Shown: positions 53,825 to 63,390, numbered from the stretch's first letter. The stretch: DNA of 64,000 nt from Anaerolineaceae bacterium (GCA_019429225.1 JAHYJK010000003.1:1-64000); one strand, 5' to 3'. Program-made: numbers and translations. Notes: generated by a model from the sequence alone, not told the origin.

Positions 53825-54481
53825 TCACCTATCGATATTGTTTTCACCATTAAATTTATTCATAGCGATTTCGATTCCAGATTCCAAAATACTTTCTACA
53901 GCTTTGGTTATGGTGTCGAATAAAAATGGCAACTCTTTTTCTTCTTGTTTTGGAAAATTTTGAAGCACATAATCCGCTGCATCCATTCTGCCAGGGGGAC
54001 GCCCAATACCAATCCTAACGCGGTTAAACTGTTGCGTACCCAGATTTTGGATGATCGAAGCGACCCCTTTTTGCCCTCCAGCTCCTCCACCAGGACGTAA
54101 TCGGATAGAAAGGGGCGGCAGGTCTAAATCATCATGGATAACTATCAGGTTTTCTGGACTAATTTTGAAAAATCTCACAAGACTGGCAACAGCTGATCCG
54201 GAGAGGTTCATGAAAGTCTGTGGTTTGACCAGGATAATTTTCTTGTTATCTTTTTTTCCTTCCATAATAATGGCCTTAGATTTGACTTTTTTGTTTTCGA
54301 TACCAAATTCATGCGCAATTTTATCAATGGCCATAAAACCTACATTATGTCTATTCTTCTGGTAGTCCTTACCCGGATTACCCAAACCAACAATCATGAA
54401 GCCACCCATTTGTTCTTCATCAGATTTAGACAATTGTTGTTTGTTCTTCCGAAAAAAATCAAATAATTTATGATCTACCAT
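53825..54481 (-). CDS. pth: Peptidyl-tRNA hydrolase
   Basis: 218 aa; recycles peptidyl-tRNA from stalled ribosomes. MIVGLGNPGKDYQKNRHNVGFMAID carries the catalytic His and Asn, followed by KPQTFMNLSG, IVIHDDLDLPPLSIRLRPGGGAGGQKGV (catalytic Asp) and NRVRIGIGRP. About 28 residues precede the usual MIVGLGNPG start. This extension is charged (FFRKNKQQLSKSDEEQ) and may be real, or the start may be Met25 or Met29. Overlaps neither neighbour: 2 bp after the upstream gene, mfd immediately after. Confidence 0.93.
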   Translation of the reverse strand: MVDHKLFDFFRKNKQQLSKSDEEQMGGFMIVGLGNPGKDYQKNRHNVGFMAIDKIAHEFGIENKKVKSKAIIMEGKKDNKKIILVKPQTFMNLSGSAVASLVRFFKISPENLIVIHDDLDLPPLSIRLRPGGGAGGQKGVASIIQNLGTQQFNRVRIGIGRPPGRMDAADYVLQNFPKQEEKELPFLFDTITKAVESILESGIEIAMNKFNGENNIDR

Positions 54482-54483
54482 AA

Positions 54484-55101
54484 TTAACCCATTTTTCTAC
54501 TACGAATGATGATGAATAAAGCGATAACCAATAAAAACAACACACCCAGGATCCCCCCTTGAATGGCTGTTGTGATGAACTGTGATTGAGAGATGACCAT
54601 TTCATTAGGTGGCATTGCTGTAGGGGAAGATCTCAAGGTCGGGGTAGTTTCAATTGTTACGTTCTGATTTTGAAGAATGTCTGTTGATAAAACCTCTGGG
54701 TTTTCAGTTTGAATCGGATCAAAGGGTGTGTAATTTCTCACGTTCAGATTATTAATAATTTTTTCCTGCTCTCTTCCATTCTCATATACCGCAAGAACCC
54801 TGATTTGATATACACCATCTGCAATCGTTGAAGTGTCCCAGGTCGCAAGGATGTCGTCCACAACCGGAGAGTTGATTTGGCTGATAACAAACCAGCTTTG
54901 TGATTGTGAATCCTGATAGCGAAAACTGATTTCAGCTGTTTGCAATCCAGTACCAGTCACCGTGCCAATAATCTGAACGCTACCCTGTAAATAATCTCCA
55001 TCCACTGGTGTCTGAATTCTGACCAAATCCAACTGAGGGAATGGAGAAAACCAGACATTCATCAAAGAAAGTACCAGGAATAAAGCGGAAATAATTTGCA
55101 T
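54484..55101 (-). CDS. Exported C-terminally anchored protein with Ig-like domain
   Basis: 205 aa, not a named family. N-terminal signal peptide (about 1-19), a beta-sandwich-like domain (IQTPVDGDYLQGSVQIIGTV, STIADGVYQIRVLAVYENG), an Asn/Thr/Pro-rich linker, and one C-terminal membrane segment (about 181-200) with a basic end RSRKMG. The domain resembles Big/fibronectin-type modules of cell-surface proteins. Upstream of pth by 2 bp, so part of that operon, though a functional link is not evident. Confidence 0.7.
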   Translation of the reverse strand: MQIISALFLVLSLMNVWFSPFPQLDLVRIQTPVDGDYLQGSVQIIGTVTGTGLQTAEISFRYQDSQSQSWFVISQINSPVVDDILATWDTSTIADGVYQIRVLAVYENGREQEKIINNLNVRNYTPFDPIQTENPEVLSTDILQNQNVTIETTPTLRSSPTAMPPNEMVISQSQFITTAIQGGILGVLFLLVIALFIIIRSRKMG

Positions 55102-55215
55102 AACGTTTTATTTTAACATGAAGAAAATAAAGCAGCAAACCTTTTAGACTCAAAGTAAATGTTTATTTGCAAAAAAGTTCCTTCACTAATACTTTCTCCT
55201 TTCTCACGCTTCGTG

Positions 55216-55221
55216 TATAAT
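55216..55221 (+). promoter_or_regulatory. -10 box giving a leaderless start for the 55229 gene
   Basis: TATAAT, then 7 nt, then ATG 55229; no Shine-Dalgarno in between. Confidence 0.55.
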
Positions 55222-55228
55222 CTACTGT

Positions 55229-55693
55229 ATGAGTGATAATGAATTTGCCCCAAACACGGTCGAATCAGTGCCAACACCTGTCGTCGCGAAAGAATCCACG
55301 AATAAAGGAAAACTGATTGGCATCATAATTGCCGTCGTGGTTCTACTGGCTTTAATCATATTTTCACTCGTCAGTTTGTTCAGGGCGGATTTGGAAACAA
55401 CATCAAAAGTCAGAGACATCTTCATCATCATCATGGCACTTGAATCATTACTTTTGGGTGTCGCGTTAATCATTTTAATTATCCAGATCGCCGTATTGAT
55501 TAATGTATTGAAAAATGAAATTAAACCAATCCTGGATACGACGAATGAAACGATTAACCATCTACGTGGAACAACAACTTTCTTAAGTAATAATCTTGTT
55601 GAACCAGTAATCAAGATGAATGAATATTCCGCTGGTTTCAAAAGATTCTTTGATATACTGAAACCTTCAGGAAAGTCACGAAAATCAAAATAA
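55229..55693 (+). CDS. Two-pass membrane protein (DUF948-like layout)
   Basis: 154 aa. Two hydrophobic segments (about 29-50, 70-93) followed by an amphipathic C-terminal helix (LKNEIKPILDTTNETINHLR). Layout recalls DUF948 proteins, which often precede YtxH genes as here; no motif is diagnostic. Probably leaderless. The YtxH gene begins 32 bp later. Confidence 0.7.
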   Translation: MSDNEFAPNTVESVPTPVVAKESTNKGKLIGIIIAVVVLLALIIFSLVSLFRADLETTSKVRDIFIIIMALESLLLGVALIILIIQIAVLINVLKNEIKPILDTTNETINHLRGTTTFLSNNLVEPVIKMNEYSAGFKRFFDILKPSGKSRKSK

Positions 55694-55725
55694 TTAGTTA
55701 AGTATATAAGGAAAGGAGAAAACAA

Positions 55726-56088
55726 ATGTCAAGTCGAGATGAATTTGGAGCATTCTTAATCGGATTTTTAGTGGGAGGTCTTACTGGTGCTGTCGCATCA
55801 TTACTCCTCGCCCCTCAATCTGGTGAAGAAACACGCACCGTTATCAAAGAACGGGCTATTGAATTAAAAGATAAAGCCAGCGAAACTGCAGAAGATGTTT
55901 ATTCTAAAGCAGAGTTTGCTGCGAATGATGCAGTCAAACGGGCAGAAGAACTTCTTAAAGAAGCGAAATCCAAAGCAGTTGAAGCCAAAGAAAAGGGCGT
56001 TCAACTGGTTGAGGAACAAAAAACCAAACTGAGTAAGAAGATCACTGCAGAAACCTCAAGCGACGCACCTGCAGAAGTTGAACTGTAA
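55726..56088 (+). CDS. YtxH domain protein
   Basis: 120 aa. A Gly-rich membrane segment (FLIGFLVGGLTGAVASLLLAP) ends in the YtxH motif APQSGEETR, then a long Ala/Lys/Glu-rich amphipathic helix (LLKEAKSKAVEAKEKGVQLV). Stress-linked family of unclear mechanism. Strong Shine-Dalgarno AAGGAGA. Ends in a strong terminator. Confidence 0.85.
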   Translation: MSSRDEFGAFLIGFLVGGLTGAVASLLLAPQSGEETRTVIKERAIELKDKASETAEDVYSKAEFAANDAVKRAEELLKEAKSKAVEAKEKGVQLVEEQKTKLSKKITAETSSDAPAEVEL

Positions 56089-56103
56089 ATTACTGTAGAA
56101 ATT

Positions 56104-56139
56104 AAAAACGGTTATCCTGAAAAATGGATAACCGTTTTT
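56104..56139. terminator. Bidirectional terminator between ytxH-like gene and nnr
   Basis: Perfect 14-bp stem AAAAACGGTTATCC / GGATAACCGTTTTT with an 8-nt loop. A and T runs on both sides let it serve both convergent genes. Confidence 0.92.
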
Positions 56140-56140
56140 C

Positions 56141-57751
56141 TTATCCCAATCTTGCCAAAACTGCTGCGACTGATCCTAATAAATCCCCAGCAATAACTGA
56201 TGCAGGATGCCCAATGCGCTCAGCAGCTTCAATACCAGCCTGGGCATGAATCCAGACACCAGCTGTGGCTGCTTCAAATGGTTTTTTCCCCTGAGCAAGC
56301 AGTCCAGTAATTAGACCTGCTAAAACATCCCCTGAACCCGCACGGGCTAAAGCAGGATTCGCCACTGGAATAATTGTCAACCTGCCGTCTGGTGCAGCAA
56401 CAATGGTCAAAGCGCCCTTAAGAACAACCACATGTCCCCATTTTTGGGAATATTCTAAAGCGACCATCATACGATTCGCCTGAATATCCTTTACATCAAG
56501 GTCTGTCATGACTGCCATTTCTCCTGGATGTGGAGTCAGCACAGAATTTTCAGGTAGGATTTTCTGCCAGTTGCTAATTTTTGAGAGTAATTTCAACCCA
56601 TCTGCATCAACCACGATGGGAGGTAATTGGCTTGTTATTCCAGCTTCTTTTTCTGCATCCATCATCACAAAACCAATCCCACTTTTTTTCTTCTGGCTGT
56701 CTGATTTCCCCTTTAATAATCTCTCTAAGAATTCTTTGGTCGTATCTTCCAATCCCCAACCGGGACCCAATAAAAGCGCTGTCACTTTATCCAGATTCTT
56801 TTGGACAAGCGCAGCACTATCAGCCTGGATAACGCCCATATCATGTGGTAACAATAACCAGGTTGCCTCAGAAAAATTACCAGCTAATGCTGAATAAATC
56901 GGGCCCGGAACAGCCATTTTCACCAGGCCAGTCCCAATCCGATAGGCTGCCATGCCTGATAAATAAGCTGCACCGGTGTAATTGATCGACCCAGCTATGA
57001 TCATGGCGGTACCAAAAGTACCCTTATGCGCCTGTAAGGGGCGAGCGGGTAATAATTTTCGAACACATTCAGCCGTGGCAACTTCTCTTTTTACCTTTTG
57101 TTCTGATTCCAGATTATCTGGTAGATCCAGATTCACAATTTCAAGTTGACCCAGATATTGGTAAGCTGGAAAAGATAACATCCCTATCTTCACCGCTTGC
57201 ATACAAACAGTAAGATCAGCAAACAAGCATTTATCCGCTGTTTCCCCAGTGTCGCAATTCATGCCAGAAGGGCAATCAACAGCCACAATTTTAAAATTAT
57301 CGCTGTTTTGGTTAACCAAATGCATGATAGATTGATAAGGTTCACGCAGTGGAAGTTGAAAACCTGTTCCTAAGAGACCATCGATCACAACCTGACTCTC
57401 CATTAGCCATTTTTTGAGGGTGTCATTTGATTTTTTTGTTGTGATATCGACAATTTTTCCACCAGCCTCTTCAACTCTTTTTATTAAGGGGTCATCTCTT
57501 TCCTTTGATAAAAATGCTCTTACTTCCCAGCCTTGTTTTGCTAAATATGCCAAAGCAACCAAAGCATCACCGCCATTATTTCCTGAGCCAACCAGTGCAG
57601 TGACGACTGGATTTTGGGTTGAGCCATAATATACTTGAACGAAATCGGCAACACCTTTGCCGGCTCGTTCCATCATCTCATCGTATGAAACCCCTTTTTG
57701 ATTTGCTTCGTCTTCAATTGATCGCATTTCTGCTACCGTTACCAGTTTCAT
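56141..57751 (-). CDS. nnr: Bifunctional NAD(P)H-hydrate epimerase / ADP-dependent dehydratase
   Basis: 536 aa two-domain repair enzyme. N-terminal epimerase (NnrE; LVGSGNNGGDALVALAYL, VDGLLGTGFQLPL, DCPSGMNCDTGE) and C-terminal dehydratase (NnrD; HKGTFGTAMIIAGS, VVDADGLKLL, LTPHPGEMAVMT, VVLKGALTIV, GSGDVLAGLITGLLAQ). It reverses damage to NAD(P)H. TATAAT lies about 15 nt before the ATG, with GGAGGG in between, so the leader is very short. Shares a divergent promoter region with the 57824 gene. Confidence 0.95.
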   Translation of the reverse strand: MKLVTVAEMRSIEDEANQKGVSYDEMMERAGKGVADFVQVYYGSTQNPVVTALVGSGNNGGDALVALAYLAKQGWEVRAFLSKERDDPLIKRVEEAGGKIVDITTKKSNDTLKKWLMESQVVIDGLLGTGFQLPLREPYQSIMHLVNQNSDNFKIVAVDCPSGMNCDTGETADKCLFADLTVCMQAVKIGMLSFPAYQYLGQLEIVNLDLPDNLESEQKVKREVATAECVRKLLPARPLQAHKGTFGTAMIIAGSINYTGAAYLSGMAAYRIGTGLVKMAVPGPIYSALAGNFSEATWLLLPHDMGVIQADSAALVQKNLDKVTALLLGPGWGLEDTTKEFLERLLKGKSDSQKKKSGIGFVMMDAEKEAGITSQLPPIVVDADGLKLLSKISNWQKILPENSVLTPHPGEMAVMTDLDVKDIQANRMMVALEYSQKWGHVVVLKGALTIVAAPDGRLTIIPVANPALARAGSGDVLAGLITGLLAQGKKPFEAATAGVWIHAQAGIEAAERIGHPASVIAGDLLGSVAAVLARLG

Positions 57752-57773
57752 AAGCCCTCCATCTATATTATAC

Positions 57774-57805
57774 GCAAATGAATTCTAAATACCTAAATCA
57801 TTTGC
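57774..57805. promoter_or_regulatory. Inverted repeat between divergent nnr and 57824 promoters
   Basis: Perfect 8-bp repeat GCAAATGA (57774-57781) and TCATTTGC (57798-57805), 16-bp centre, lying between the two divergent -10 boxes (minus 57767-57772, plus 57812-57817). Position fits a shared operator. Confidence 0.4.
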
Positions 57806-57811
57806 TTACGG

Positions 57812-57817
57812 TATAAT
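57812..57817 (+). promoter_or_regulatory. -10 box giving a leaderless start for the 57824 gene
   Basis: TATAAT followed by 6 nt and ATG 57824. Confidence 0.55.
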
Positions 57818-57823
57818 TTTGAG

Positions 57824-59374
57824 ATGCGAAAAATTCTTTACGTAGCTGTGTTTTTCTCAGGGATGGTCACACTTGCAGCAGAAATGGCTACCGGACGATT
57901 GCTCGGTAATTATTTTGGAACCAGCAATCTTATCTGGGCTTCCATCATTGGTCTGATCTTAATTTATCTTACCGTTGGTTATTTTGTAGGTGGAAAATGG
58001 GCGGATCGCTCTCCCAAATACGAGACTTTCTTCTCCATTTTAGCATGGGGTGCTTTTTCTATCTGTCTGGTTCCATTTGCAGCCAGGCCGATATTACAAT
58101 TTGCTGCCAACGCATTTGACCAGTTATGGATTGGGAATCTTATCGGGTCCTTTATCGTGGTGATGGTCCTATTTATCATACCCATTACCTTGTTAGGTAC
58201 GGCATCCCCATTCGCTATTCGATTAGCAATCCAGGATTCAAGGCAGGCCGGCACGGTATCAGGAAAAATTTATGCCGTCTCTACCTTAGGATCATTTGTT
58301 GGCACTTTTATCCCTGACATCTTATTAATTCCATTAATTGGTACCTATCGAACTTTTCTCGTAATTGGTTCTATCCTTCTTGTGTTTGCGCTGGTTTCGT
58401 TAATTTTTGTGGTTAACTGGAAAAAAGCGTTTTCGCTAATCTGGATGCCCATCATCGTACTCATACTGGGATTATATGGTGCTCCTGGGAGCGATAAAAA
58501 AACAGAGGGTATGATTTTCGAGACCGAATCTTCCTACAATTACATTCAAGTTATAGAAGTGAATGGATTTCATTTATTGAGATTAAATGAAGGACAGGGT
58601 GTCCATTCCATTTACCATCCCGACCAACTAAATTATTATGGACCCTGGGAACAGGTTCTGGCTGCTCCATTTTTCAACAATCCTCCCATTGAAATTGAGG
58701 AAATTGATTCAATCGCGATTGTTGGGTTGGCAGCAGGAACAACCGCCAGACAGGCAGCCGAAGTTTATCCTGGAATTTTGATTGATGGTTATGAAATCGA
58801 TCCAAAAATCGTTGAGGTTGGAAATGAATTTTTTGGAATGGATATTCCAAATTTATCGATATACGTTCAGGATGGTCGCTGGGGATTAAGCACCAGTAAA
58901 AATACGTATGACATCATCAGTGTAGATGCTTATCGTCCCCCTTATATCCCCTGGCATTTCACAACCAGAGAGTTTTTCAGCGAAGTTTATGATCATCTGG
59001 AACCAGATGGGGTGATGGTTATTAACATTGGAAGAGGGCTGAACGATCGCCGATTAATTGACGCCCTCGGTTCAACGATTCTGGATGTCTTTCCTACCAT
59101 CCATGTCATGGATTTGCCAGATTCTTTCAATTCAATTTTATTTGCCACGAAAACACCTACCGAAACATCCAACCTTGAAGTGAATTTTCAACAATTGAAT
59201 ACACAAAAAACACATCCTTTGTTGTTAGAAACACTCAAAATTACGGTGGAAAACCTGCATGAGCCCCCAAACCAATCGATTGTCTTTACAGATGACAAAG
59301 CACCCATTGAGTGGCTGACCAATGCAATGATCATTGATTTCTTTCTGCATGGAGAAGTGGAGACATTACAATGA
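57824..59374 (+). CDS. Fused membrane/spermidine-synthase-like protein
   Basis: 516 aa. Six to seven membrane segments in the first 220 aa (MATGRLLGNYFG, TLLGTASPFAIRL, SGKIYAVSTLGSFVGTF are typical of the fused MFS/spermidine synthase family), then a Rossmann methyltransferase-like domain (IAIVGLAAGTTARQA, IDGYEIDPKIVEVG, YDIISVDAY). Whether it makes polyamines is unproven; many such fusions lack aminopropyltransferase activity. Overlaps the next gene by 4 bp (ATGA). Confidence 0.8.
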   Translation: MRKILYVAVFFSGMVTLAAEMATGRLLGNYFGTSNLIWASIIGLILIYLTVGYFVGGKWADRSPKYETFFSILAWGAFSICLVPFAARPILQFAANAFDQLWIGNLIGSFIVVMVLFIIPITLLGTASPFAIRLAIQDSRQAGTVSGKIYAVSTLGSFVGTFIPDILLIPLIGTYRTFLVIGSILLVFALVSLIFVVNWKKAFSLIWMPIIVLILGLYGAPGSDKKTEGMIFETESSYNYIQVIEVNGFHLLRLNEGQGVHSIYHPDQLNYYGPWEQVLAAPFFNNPPIEIEEIDSIAIVGLAAGTTARQAAEVYPGILIDGYEIDPKIVEVGNEFFGMDIPNLSIYVQDGRWGLSTSKNTYDIISVDAYRPPYIPWHFTTREFFSEVYDHLEPDGVMVINIGRGLNDRRLIDALGSTILDVFPTIHVMDLPDSFNSILFATKTPTETSNLEVNFQQLNTQKTHPLLLETLKITVENLHEPPNQSIVFTDDKAPIEWLTNAMIIDFFLHGEVETLQ

Positions 59375-60039
59375 AAGTAATAACAAAATTATTATCCCTG
59401 TTCATCACAATTACTTTTCCTTTTGTCCTGATCATGTTTTCTATTCGGGTTCTTTTTACCCCATTATTTTTGGTCGTTGAATACAACATGCCAGGTTTTC
59501 CATCAGATCCTTACGGTTTTTCGAAAGAAGAGCGTCTTAAATGGGGATCTCTTTCCATCCAATATCTATTTAATGATGAAGATCCAGCATTTCTTGAGAA
59601 TCTTCGATTTGAGGATGGTAATTCCATATACAACGAACGTGAAGTAAGCCACATGGTCGATGTTAAGATCCTTCTCCAGCAAACACTACGCCTGTTTTAT
59701 CTCTTCCTGATTGTTTATATTGTCATCATTATCTGGGCAAAAATAAAAAATCAGCTCCACTGGGTCTGGGATGCTGCCAGTAAAGGAGGCTGTTTCACGC
59801 TGGGTCTGATTGGTGCAATCTTGGCAGCTGTTGTGATCAGTTTTGATGCCTTATTCACGGCATTTCATAAGGTATTTTTTGTGGGTGACACCTGGTTGTT
59901 TTATTTTTCCGACACGTTAATTCGCCTGTTCCCCATGCGTTTATGGCAGGATGCCTTCATTTTTATGGGTATAATTACAGTTGCAGTAGCACTGTTTTTC
60001 GCCATTTATGGCAATAAAAAGAAATTCAAGAAAATTTGA
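59371..60039 (+). CDS. TIGR01906/DUF1461 integral membrane protein
   Basis: 222 aa with about four membrane segments and a loop containing [22 protein letters not shown] and [12 protein letters not shown], the conserved signature of DUF1461 proteins. Large extracytoplasmic loop between segments one and two. Biological role unknown. Translationally coupled to the spermidine-synthase-like gene. Confidence 0.85.
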   Translation: MKVITKLLSLFITITFPFVLIMFSIRVLFTPLFLVVEYNMPGFPSDPYGFSKEERLKWGSLSIQYLFNDEDPAFLENLRFEDGNSIYNEREVSHMVDVKILLQQTLRLFYLFLIVYIVIIIWAKIKNQLHWVWDAASKGGCFTLGLIGAILAAVVISFDALFTAFHKVFFVGDTWLFYFSDTLIRLFPMRLWQDAFIFMGIITVAVALFFAIYGNKKKFKKI

Positions 60040-60089
60040 TTAATAAAAACCAAAGTGGTTTAATTTCCAAAATGATGAGAGGTAAAAAA

Positions 60090-60836
60090 ATGTATAAACT
60101 TGTATTAATTCGCCATGGTGAAAGTGAGTGGAATAAATTAAATCTTTTTACTGGGTGGACGGATGTTGACCTGACTGAAAAAGGAATTGAAGAAGCCAAA
60201 AACGGTGGAAAGTTATTAAAGGCAGAGGGATTTACCTTTGATGTTGCCTATACTTCTGTATTGAAACGTGCCATCCGAACATTATGGATCGTAATGGATG
60301 AAATGGATCTGATGTGGATCCCGGTCATCAGAAATTGGCGCTTAAATGAACGTCATTATGGTGCTTTACAGGGTCTAAACAAAGCAGAAACTGCTGCGAA
60401 ATATGGGGATGATCAGGTAAAAATTTGGCGCAGGAGTTATGACACACAACCTCCAGCCCTTGAGATTAGTGATTCCCGTTTCCCCGGTCATGATCCTCGT
60501 TATGCAAATTTAACAACCAATGAATTACCTGTCACGGAATGCTTAAAGGATACTGTTGCTCGCTTTTTGCCATTGTGGAATGATGAAATTGCACCGTTGG
60601 TAAAAGAAGGCAAAAAGGTTGTAATTGTTGCTCATGGAAATAGTTTACGTGCACTGGTAAAACACCTGGATAATGTATCAGAAGAAGACATTATTTCCTT
60701 GAATATCCCCACTGGAGTTCCCCTGGTGTATGAATTAGATGAAAATCTAAAACCAATTCAACATTACTATTTGGGAGATCCAGAAGCCATCAAAAAAGCG
60801 ATGGATGCAGTAGCAAATCAAGGCAAAGCAAAATAG
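60090..60836 (+). CDS. gpmA: 2,3-bisphosphoglycerate-dependent phosphoglycerate mutase
   Basis: 248 aa; interconverts 3- and 2-phosphoglycerate in glycolysis. Catalytic His in [12 protein letters not shown], then [12 protein letters not shown], acid/base Glu in [10 protein letters not shown], and second His in [21 protein letters not shown] 60090 is preferred because GAGAGG precedes it; the longer frame from 60036 would overlap the previous gene. Ends 25 bp before a terminator. Confidence 0.95.
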   Translation: MYKLVLIRHGESEWNKLNLFTGWTDVDLTEKGIEEAKNGGKLLKAEGFTFDVAYTSVLKRAIRTLWIVMDEMDLMWIPVIRNWRLNERHYGALQGLNKAETAAKYGDDQVKIWRRSYDTQPPALEISDSRFPGHDPRYANLTTNELPVTECLKDTVARFLPLWNDEIAPLVKEGKKVVIVAHGNSLRALVKHLDNVSEEDIISLNIPTGVPLVYELDENLKPIQHYYLGDPEAIKKAMDAVANQGKAK

Positions 60837-60861
60837 GTCTCAAAAAATTGGTAAATTTAAG

Positions 60862-60901
60862 ATGCTTATCTTGTTGGTCATGATCAAGATAAGCATTTTT
60901 A
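60862..60901 (+). terminator. Intrinsic terminator after gpmA
   Basis: Perfect 12-bp stem ATGCTTATCTTG / CAAGATAAGCAT followed by a T run. Confidence 0.9.
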
Positions 60902-60915
60902 CTAAAGGAAAAAAT

Positions 60916-62919
60916 ATGAGCAAAAACATAGTTCAGGAAACAGATTTATATCGCATGCAATTGATACAGGATGCTTGCATCTCACCGAATGGAAAACATG
61001 TAATAAGCGCGGTGAGTCGAGTCAGGGAAAAAGATCAGAAAAAATTTTCCAATTTATATTTACATGAAATTGAATCAGGGAAAGAATTGGTTTTTACTAC
61101 GGGCGACCAGAATGACTCCAGTCCCAAATGGTCTCCAGATGGAAAAACCATAGCTTTTTTATCAAACCGCGATAATGAAAAGCAAGCTCAAATTTATCTG
61201 ATTTCCATTAATGGTGGTGAAGCTCAGAAATTAACGAATCTGGATGGTGAATTCCTGAGCTTTTCATGGTCTCCTGATGGCAAAAAAATTATCTCTGAGT
61301 TCCGCAAGAAGAATCCGGACACCCTCGAGAGAGAGAAAGATGAAGCAAAAAATAAGCTGGGAATTGTATCAAGGCAGATAACCCGCGTTTTCTATCGATT
61401 AGATGGATATGGATGGTATCCTGAAGATCGTCGACATTTATGGGAAATCAGTCCAAAAACCGGTAAAGCGAAACAACTAACCAGTCATCCCGTTTTTGAT
61501 GATTATTCGCCTTTCTGGTCACCTGATAGCAAAGAACTGGGTTATTTTTCAAACCAGACGCCAGACCCTGATTTGCAACCAGATCGCATCGACTTATTTG
61601 TTATGAATCCCGCAACAGGTGATCTACGCAAACTTGAAACCCCTATTGGTCCCAAAGATAATGGCACATTCTCACCCGATGGGAAATGGATCAGTTATAT
61701 TGCTCAAATTGGTGAAGGTGAGGGCTGGAGAAATCACAATCTCTGGATTGTTCCCTCTGATGGAAGTCAATCAGCCAAAAATCTAACGGAGAAATATGAT
61801 CTTCATGTGAATGGAAGTACCCTCAATGATAATGCCCCCGCTCCAGCAGTTTCTCCTTTCTGGTCAACGGATGTAAAATGGATCTATTTCCAGATCGCAA
61901 AACATGGAAACACCTTGTTGATGAAAATAAACATCGAAACGAATGAATTATTACCCGTCATCGATGTCCTCGGTGTCGTTGGAAAGCCAATGTTTGATAA
62001 ATCTCAAACAAAACTGATGTTTCTGCTGGGACAATCCAATGCACTTCCCCAGATTTTCATTCGTTCCATGGATCATACCGCGGACTTGAAGCAATTAAGT
62101 AAATTCAATGAAGATTGGTTTAATAAATTGGATTTGGGTCAGTTGGAAGAAGTCTGGTTCAAAGGCAGTGATGATAATGATCTGCAAGGTTGGATTCTTA
62201 AACCCCCAGGGTTTGACCCAGCAAAAAAATATCCTTCCATTATGGAAATCCACGGTGGTCCAATCACCCAATATGGTAATTTTTTCATGCACGAGTTCTA
62301 CTTCCTGGCCGCAAAGGGTTATGTTGTTTACTTCTCAAACCCCAGGGGTGGAACCGGATATGGCGAGGAACACACAAAATCCATTCATGGCGGCAAATGG
62401 GGTACCAAAGATTTTCAAGATTTGATGTGTTGGGCTGATTTTGTTGAAAAATTACCCTATATTGATCCTGACAAAATGGGTGTGACAGGAGGAAGCTATG
62501 GTGGTTACATGACACTCTGGATCATTGGTCATACCCAGCGCTTTAAAGCTGGAGTTGCCCAAAGAGTTGTCAGTAATTTCATCAGCATGTGGGGTTCCAG
62601 CGATTTCAATTGGGCTTTCCAGGAAATTTTTGGAAATCAACCACCTTATGAAAATATTGAAATACTTTGGGAAAACTCACCGCTGAAACACTTGGGCGCG
62701 GCTAAAACTCCTACCTTAATCATCCACAGTGAACAGGATTTCCGTTGTCCATTGGAACAGGGACAACAGGCATTTGTCGCCCTGAAAAAATTAGGGGTCG
62801 ATACCAAATTAGTGATCTTCCCGGATGAACCACATGGCTTATCCAGAGGAGGAAGAACAGACCGTCGCATTGTCCGCTTGAATGAAATTGCGGGATGGTT
62901 TGAAAAATATCTGAAATAA
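60916..62919 (+). CDS. S9 family prolyl oligopeptidase-like peptidase
   Basis: 667 aa acylaminoacyl-peptidase-type serine peptidase. No signal peptide. N-terminal beta-propeller with TolB/WD-like blades (SPKWSPDGKTIAFLS, SFSWSPDGKKI, SPFWSPDSKELGYFS, GTFSPDGKWISYIA), then an alpha/beta hydrolase with nucleophile GGSYGGYM (Ser), Asp in SEQDFRCP, and His in DEPHGLS. ATG 60916 has AAAGGA upstream; the longer frame begins inside the gpmA terminator. Confidence 0.92.
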   Translation: MSKNIVQETDLYRMQLIQDACISPNGKHVISAVSRVREKDQKKFSNLYLHEIESGKELVFTTGDQNDSSPKWSPDGKTIAFLSNRDNEKQAQIYLISINGGEAQKLTNLDGEFLSFSWSPDGKKIISEFRKKNPDTLEREKDEAKNKLGIVSRQITRVFYRLDGYGWYPEDRRHLWEISPKTGKAKQLTSHPVFDDYSPFWSPDSKELGYFSNQTPDPDLQPDRIDLFVMNPATGDLRKLETPIGPKDNGTFSPDGKWISYIAQIGEGEGWRNHNLWIVPSDGSQSAKNLTEKYDLHVNGSTLNDNAPAPAVSPFWSTDVKWIYFQIAKHGNTLLMKINIETNELLPVIDVLGVVGKPMFDKSQTKLMFLLGQSNALPQIFIRSMDHTADLKQLSKFNEDWFNKLDLGQLEEVWFKGSDDNDLQGWILKPPGFDPAKKYPSIMEIHGGPITQYGNFFMHEFYFLAAKGYVVYFSNPRGGTGYGEEHTKSIHGGKWGTKDFQDLMCWADFVEKLPYIDPDKMGVTGGSYGGYMTLWIIGHTQRFKAGVAQRVVSNFISMWGSSDFNWAFQEIFGNQPPYENIEILWENSPLKHLGAAKTPTLIIHSEQDFRCPLEQGQQAFVALKKLGVDTKLVIFPDEPHGLSRGGRTDRRIVRLNEIAGWFEKYLK

Positions 62920-62926
62920 TCAGAAT

Positions 62927-63373
62927 ATGTTTCTTCAAAATAAATTACGGATATTTGCCAGCGTTCTGATTGGCATTGTTTTTATGATCAATATTCAGGC
63001 AGGCATTGATTTTTATTTCAATCCAGAAAAATACACTGCTGCCTATGAGTTATCTGGTATTCCAGGAGAAATCTCCGTTGCCGGGGTTGGATTATTATTT
63101 ATAATGTGGAATGTGCCTTATGCCTTTGCATTATGGAATCCGATCAAAAATAAAGTTTCATTGATTCAGGCAATAATCATGCAGGTTATAGGTGTGATCG
63201 GCGAAACCGCCCTGCTCTACCGATTTTCAGTTCAGGATTTTCCATACCTGGCGAGTTCCATCAAACGATTCATTTTTTTTGATGGCGCAGGCCTGATACT
63301 CTTATTACTGGCTGGTTATTTAATTTATCGTTACAAAAAAGAACAGCGTGGGGTTGATTCCCACGCTGTCTGA
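62927..63373 (+). CDS. Small four-pass membrane protein
   Basis: 148 aa, not recognised. Four hydrophobic segments (about 9-27, 47-66, 78-97, 114-133) with GIDFYFNPEKYTAAYELSGIPG in the first outer loop. Only 7 bp after the peptidase gene, so probably co-transcribed. The hairpin across its stop codon serves the convergent ABC gene, not this one. Confidence 0.65.
   Translation: MFLQNKLRIFASVLIGIVFMINIQAGIDFYFNPEKYTAAYELSGIPGEISVAGVGLLFIMWNVPYAFALWNPIKNKVSLIQAIIMQVIGVIGETALLYRFSVQDFPYLASSIKRFIFFDGAGLILLLLAGYLIYRYKKEQRGVDSHAV
63335..63369 (-). terminator. Intrinsic terminator of the ABC ATPase gene
   Basis: Minus-strand stem ACAGCGTGGG / CCCACGCTGT followed by TTCTTTTTT; a T run exists only on this strand. 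Confidence 0.88.
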
Positions 63374-63390
63374 TCTTGATTGAATTGTTT

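Noticed and set aside
55222-55725. 167-codon open frame antisense to the 55229 membrane protein gene
   Set aside because: Mirror of a hydrophobic coding region; the sense gene has promoter, operon context and plausible topology.
60862-60915. Upstream start for the S9 peptidase
   Set aside because: This stretch is the gpmA terminator hairpin; AAAGGA and ATG 60916 are clearly better.
63343-63369. Hairpin at the end of the 62927 membrane protein gene as its own terminator
   Set aside because: No T run on the plus strand; the T run is on the minus strand, so it belongs to the ABC ATPase gene.
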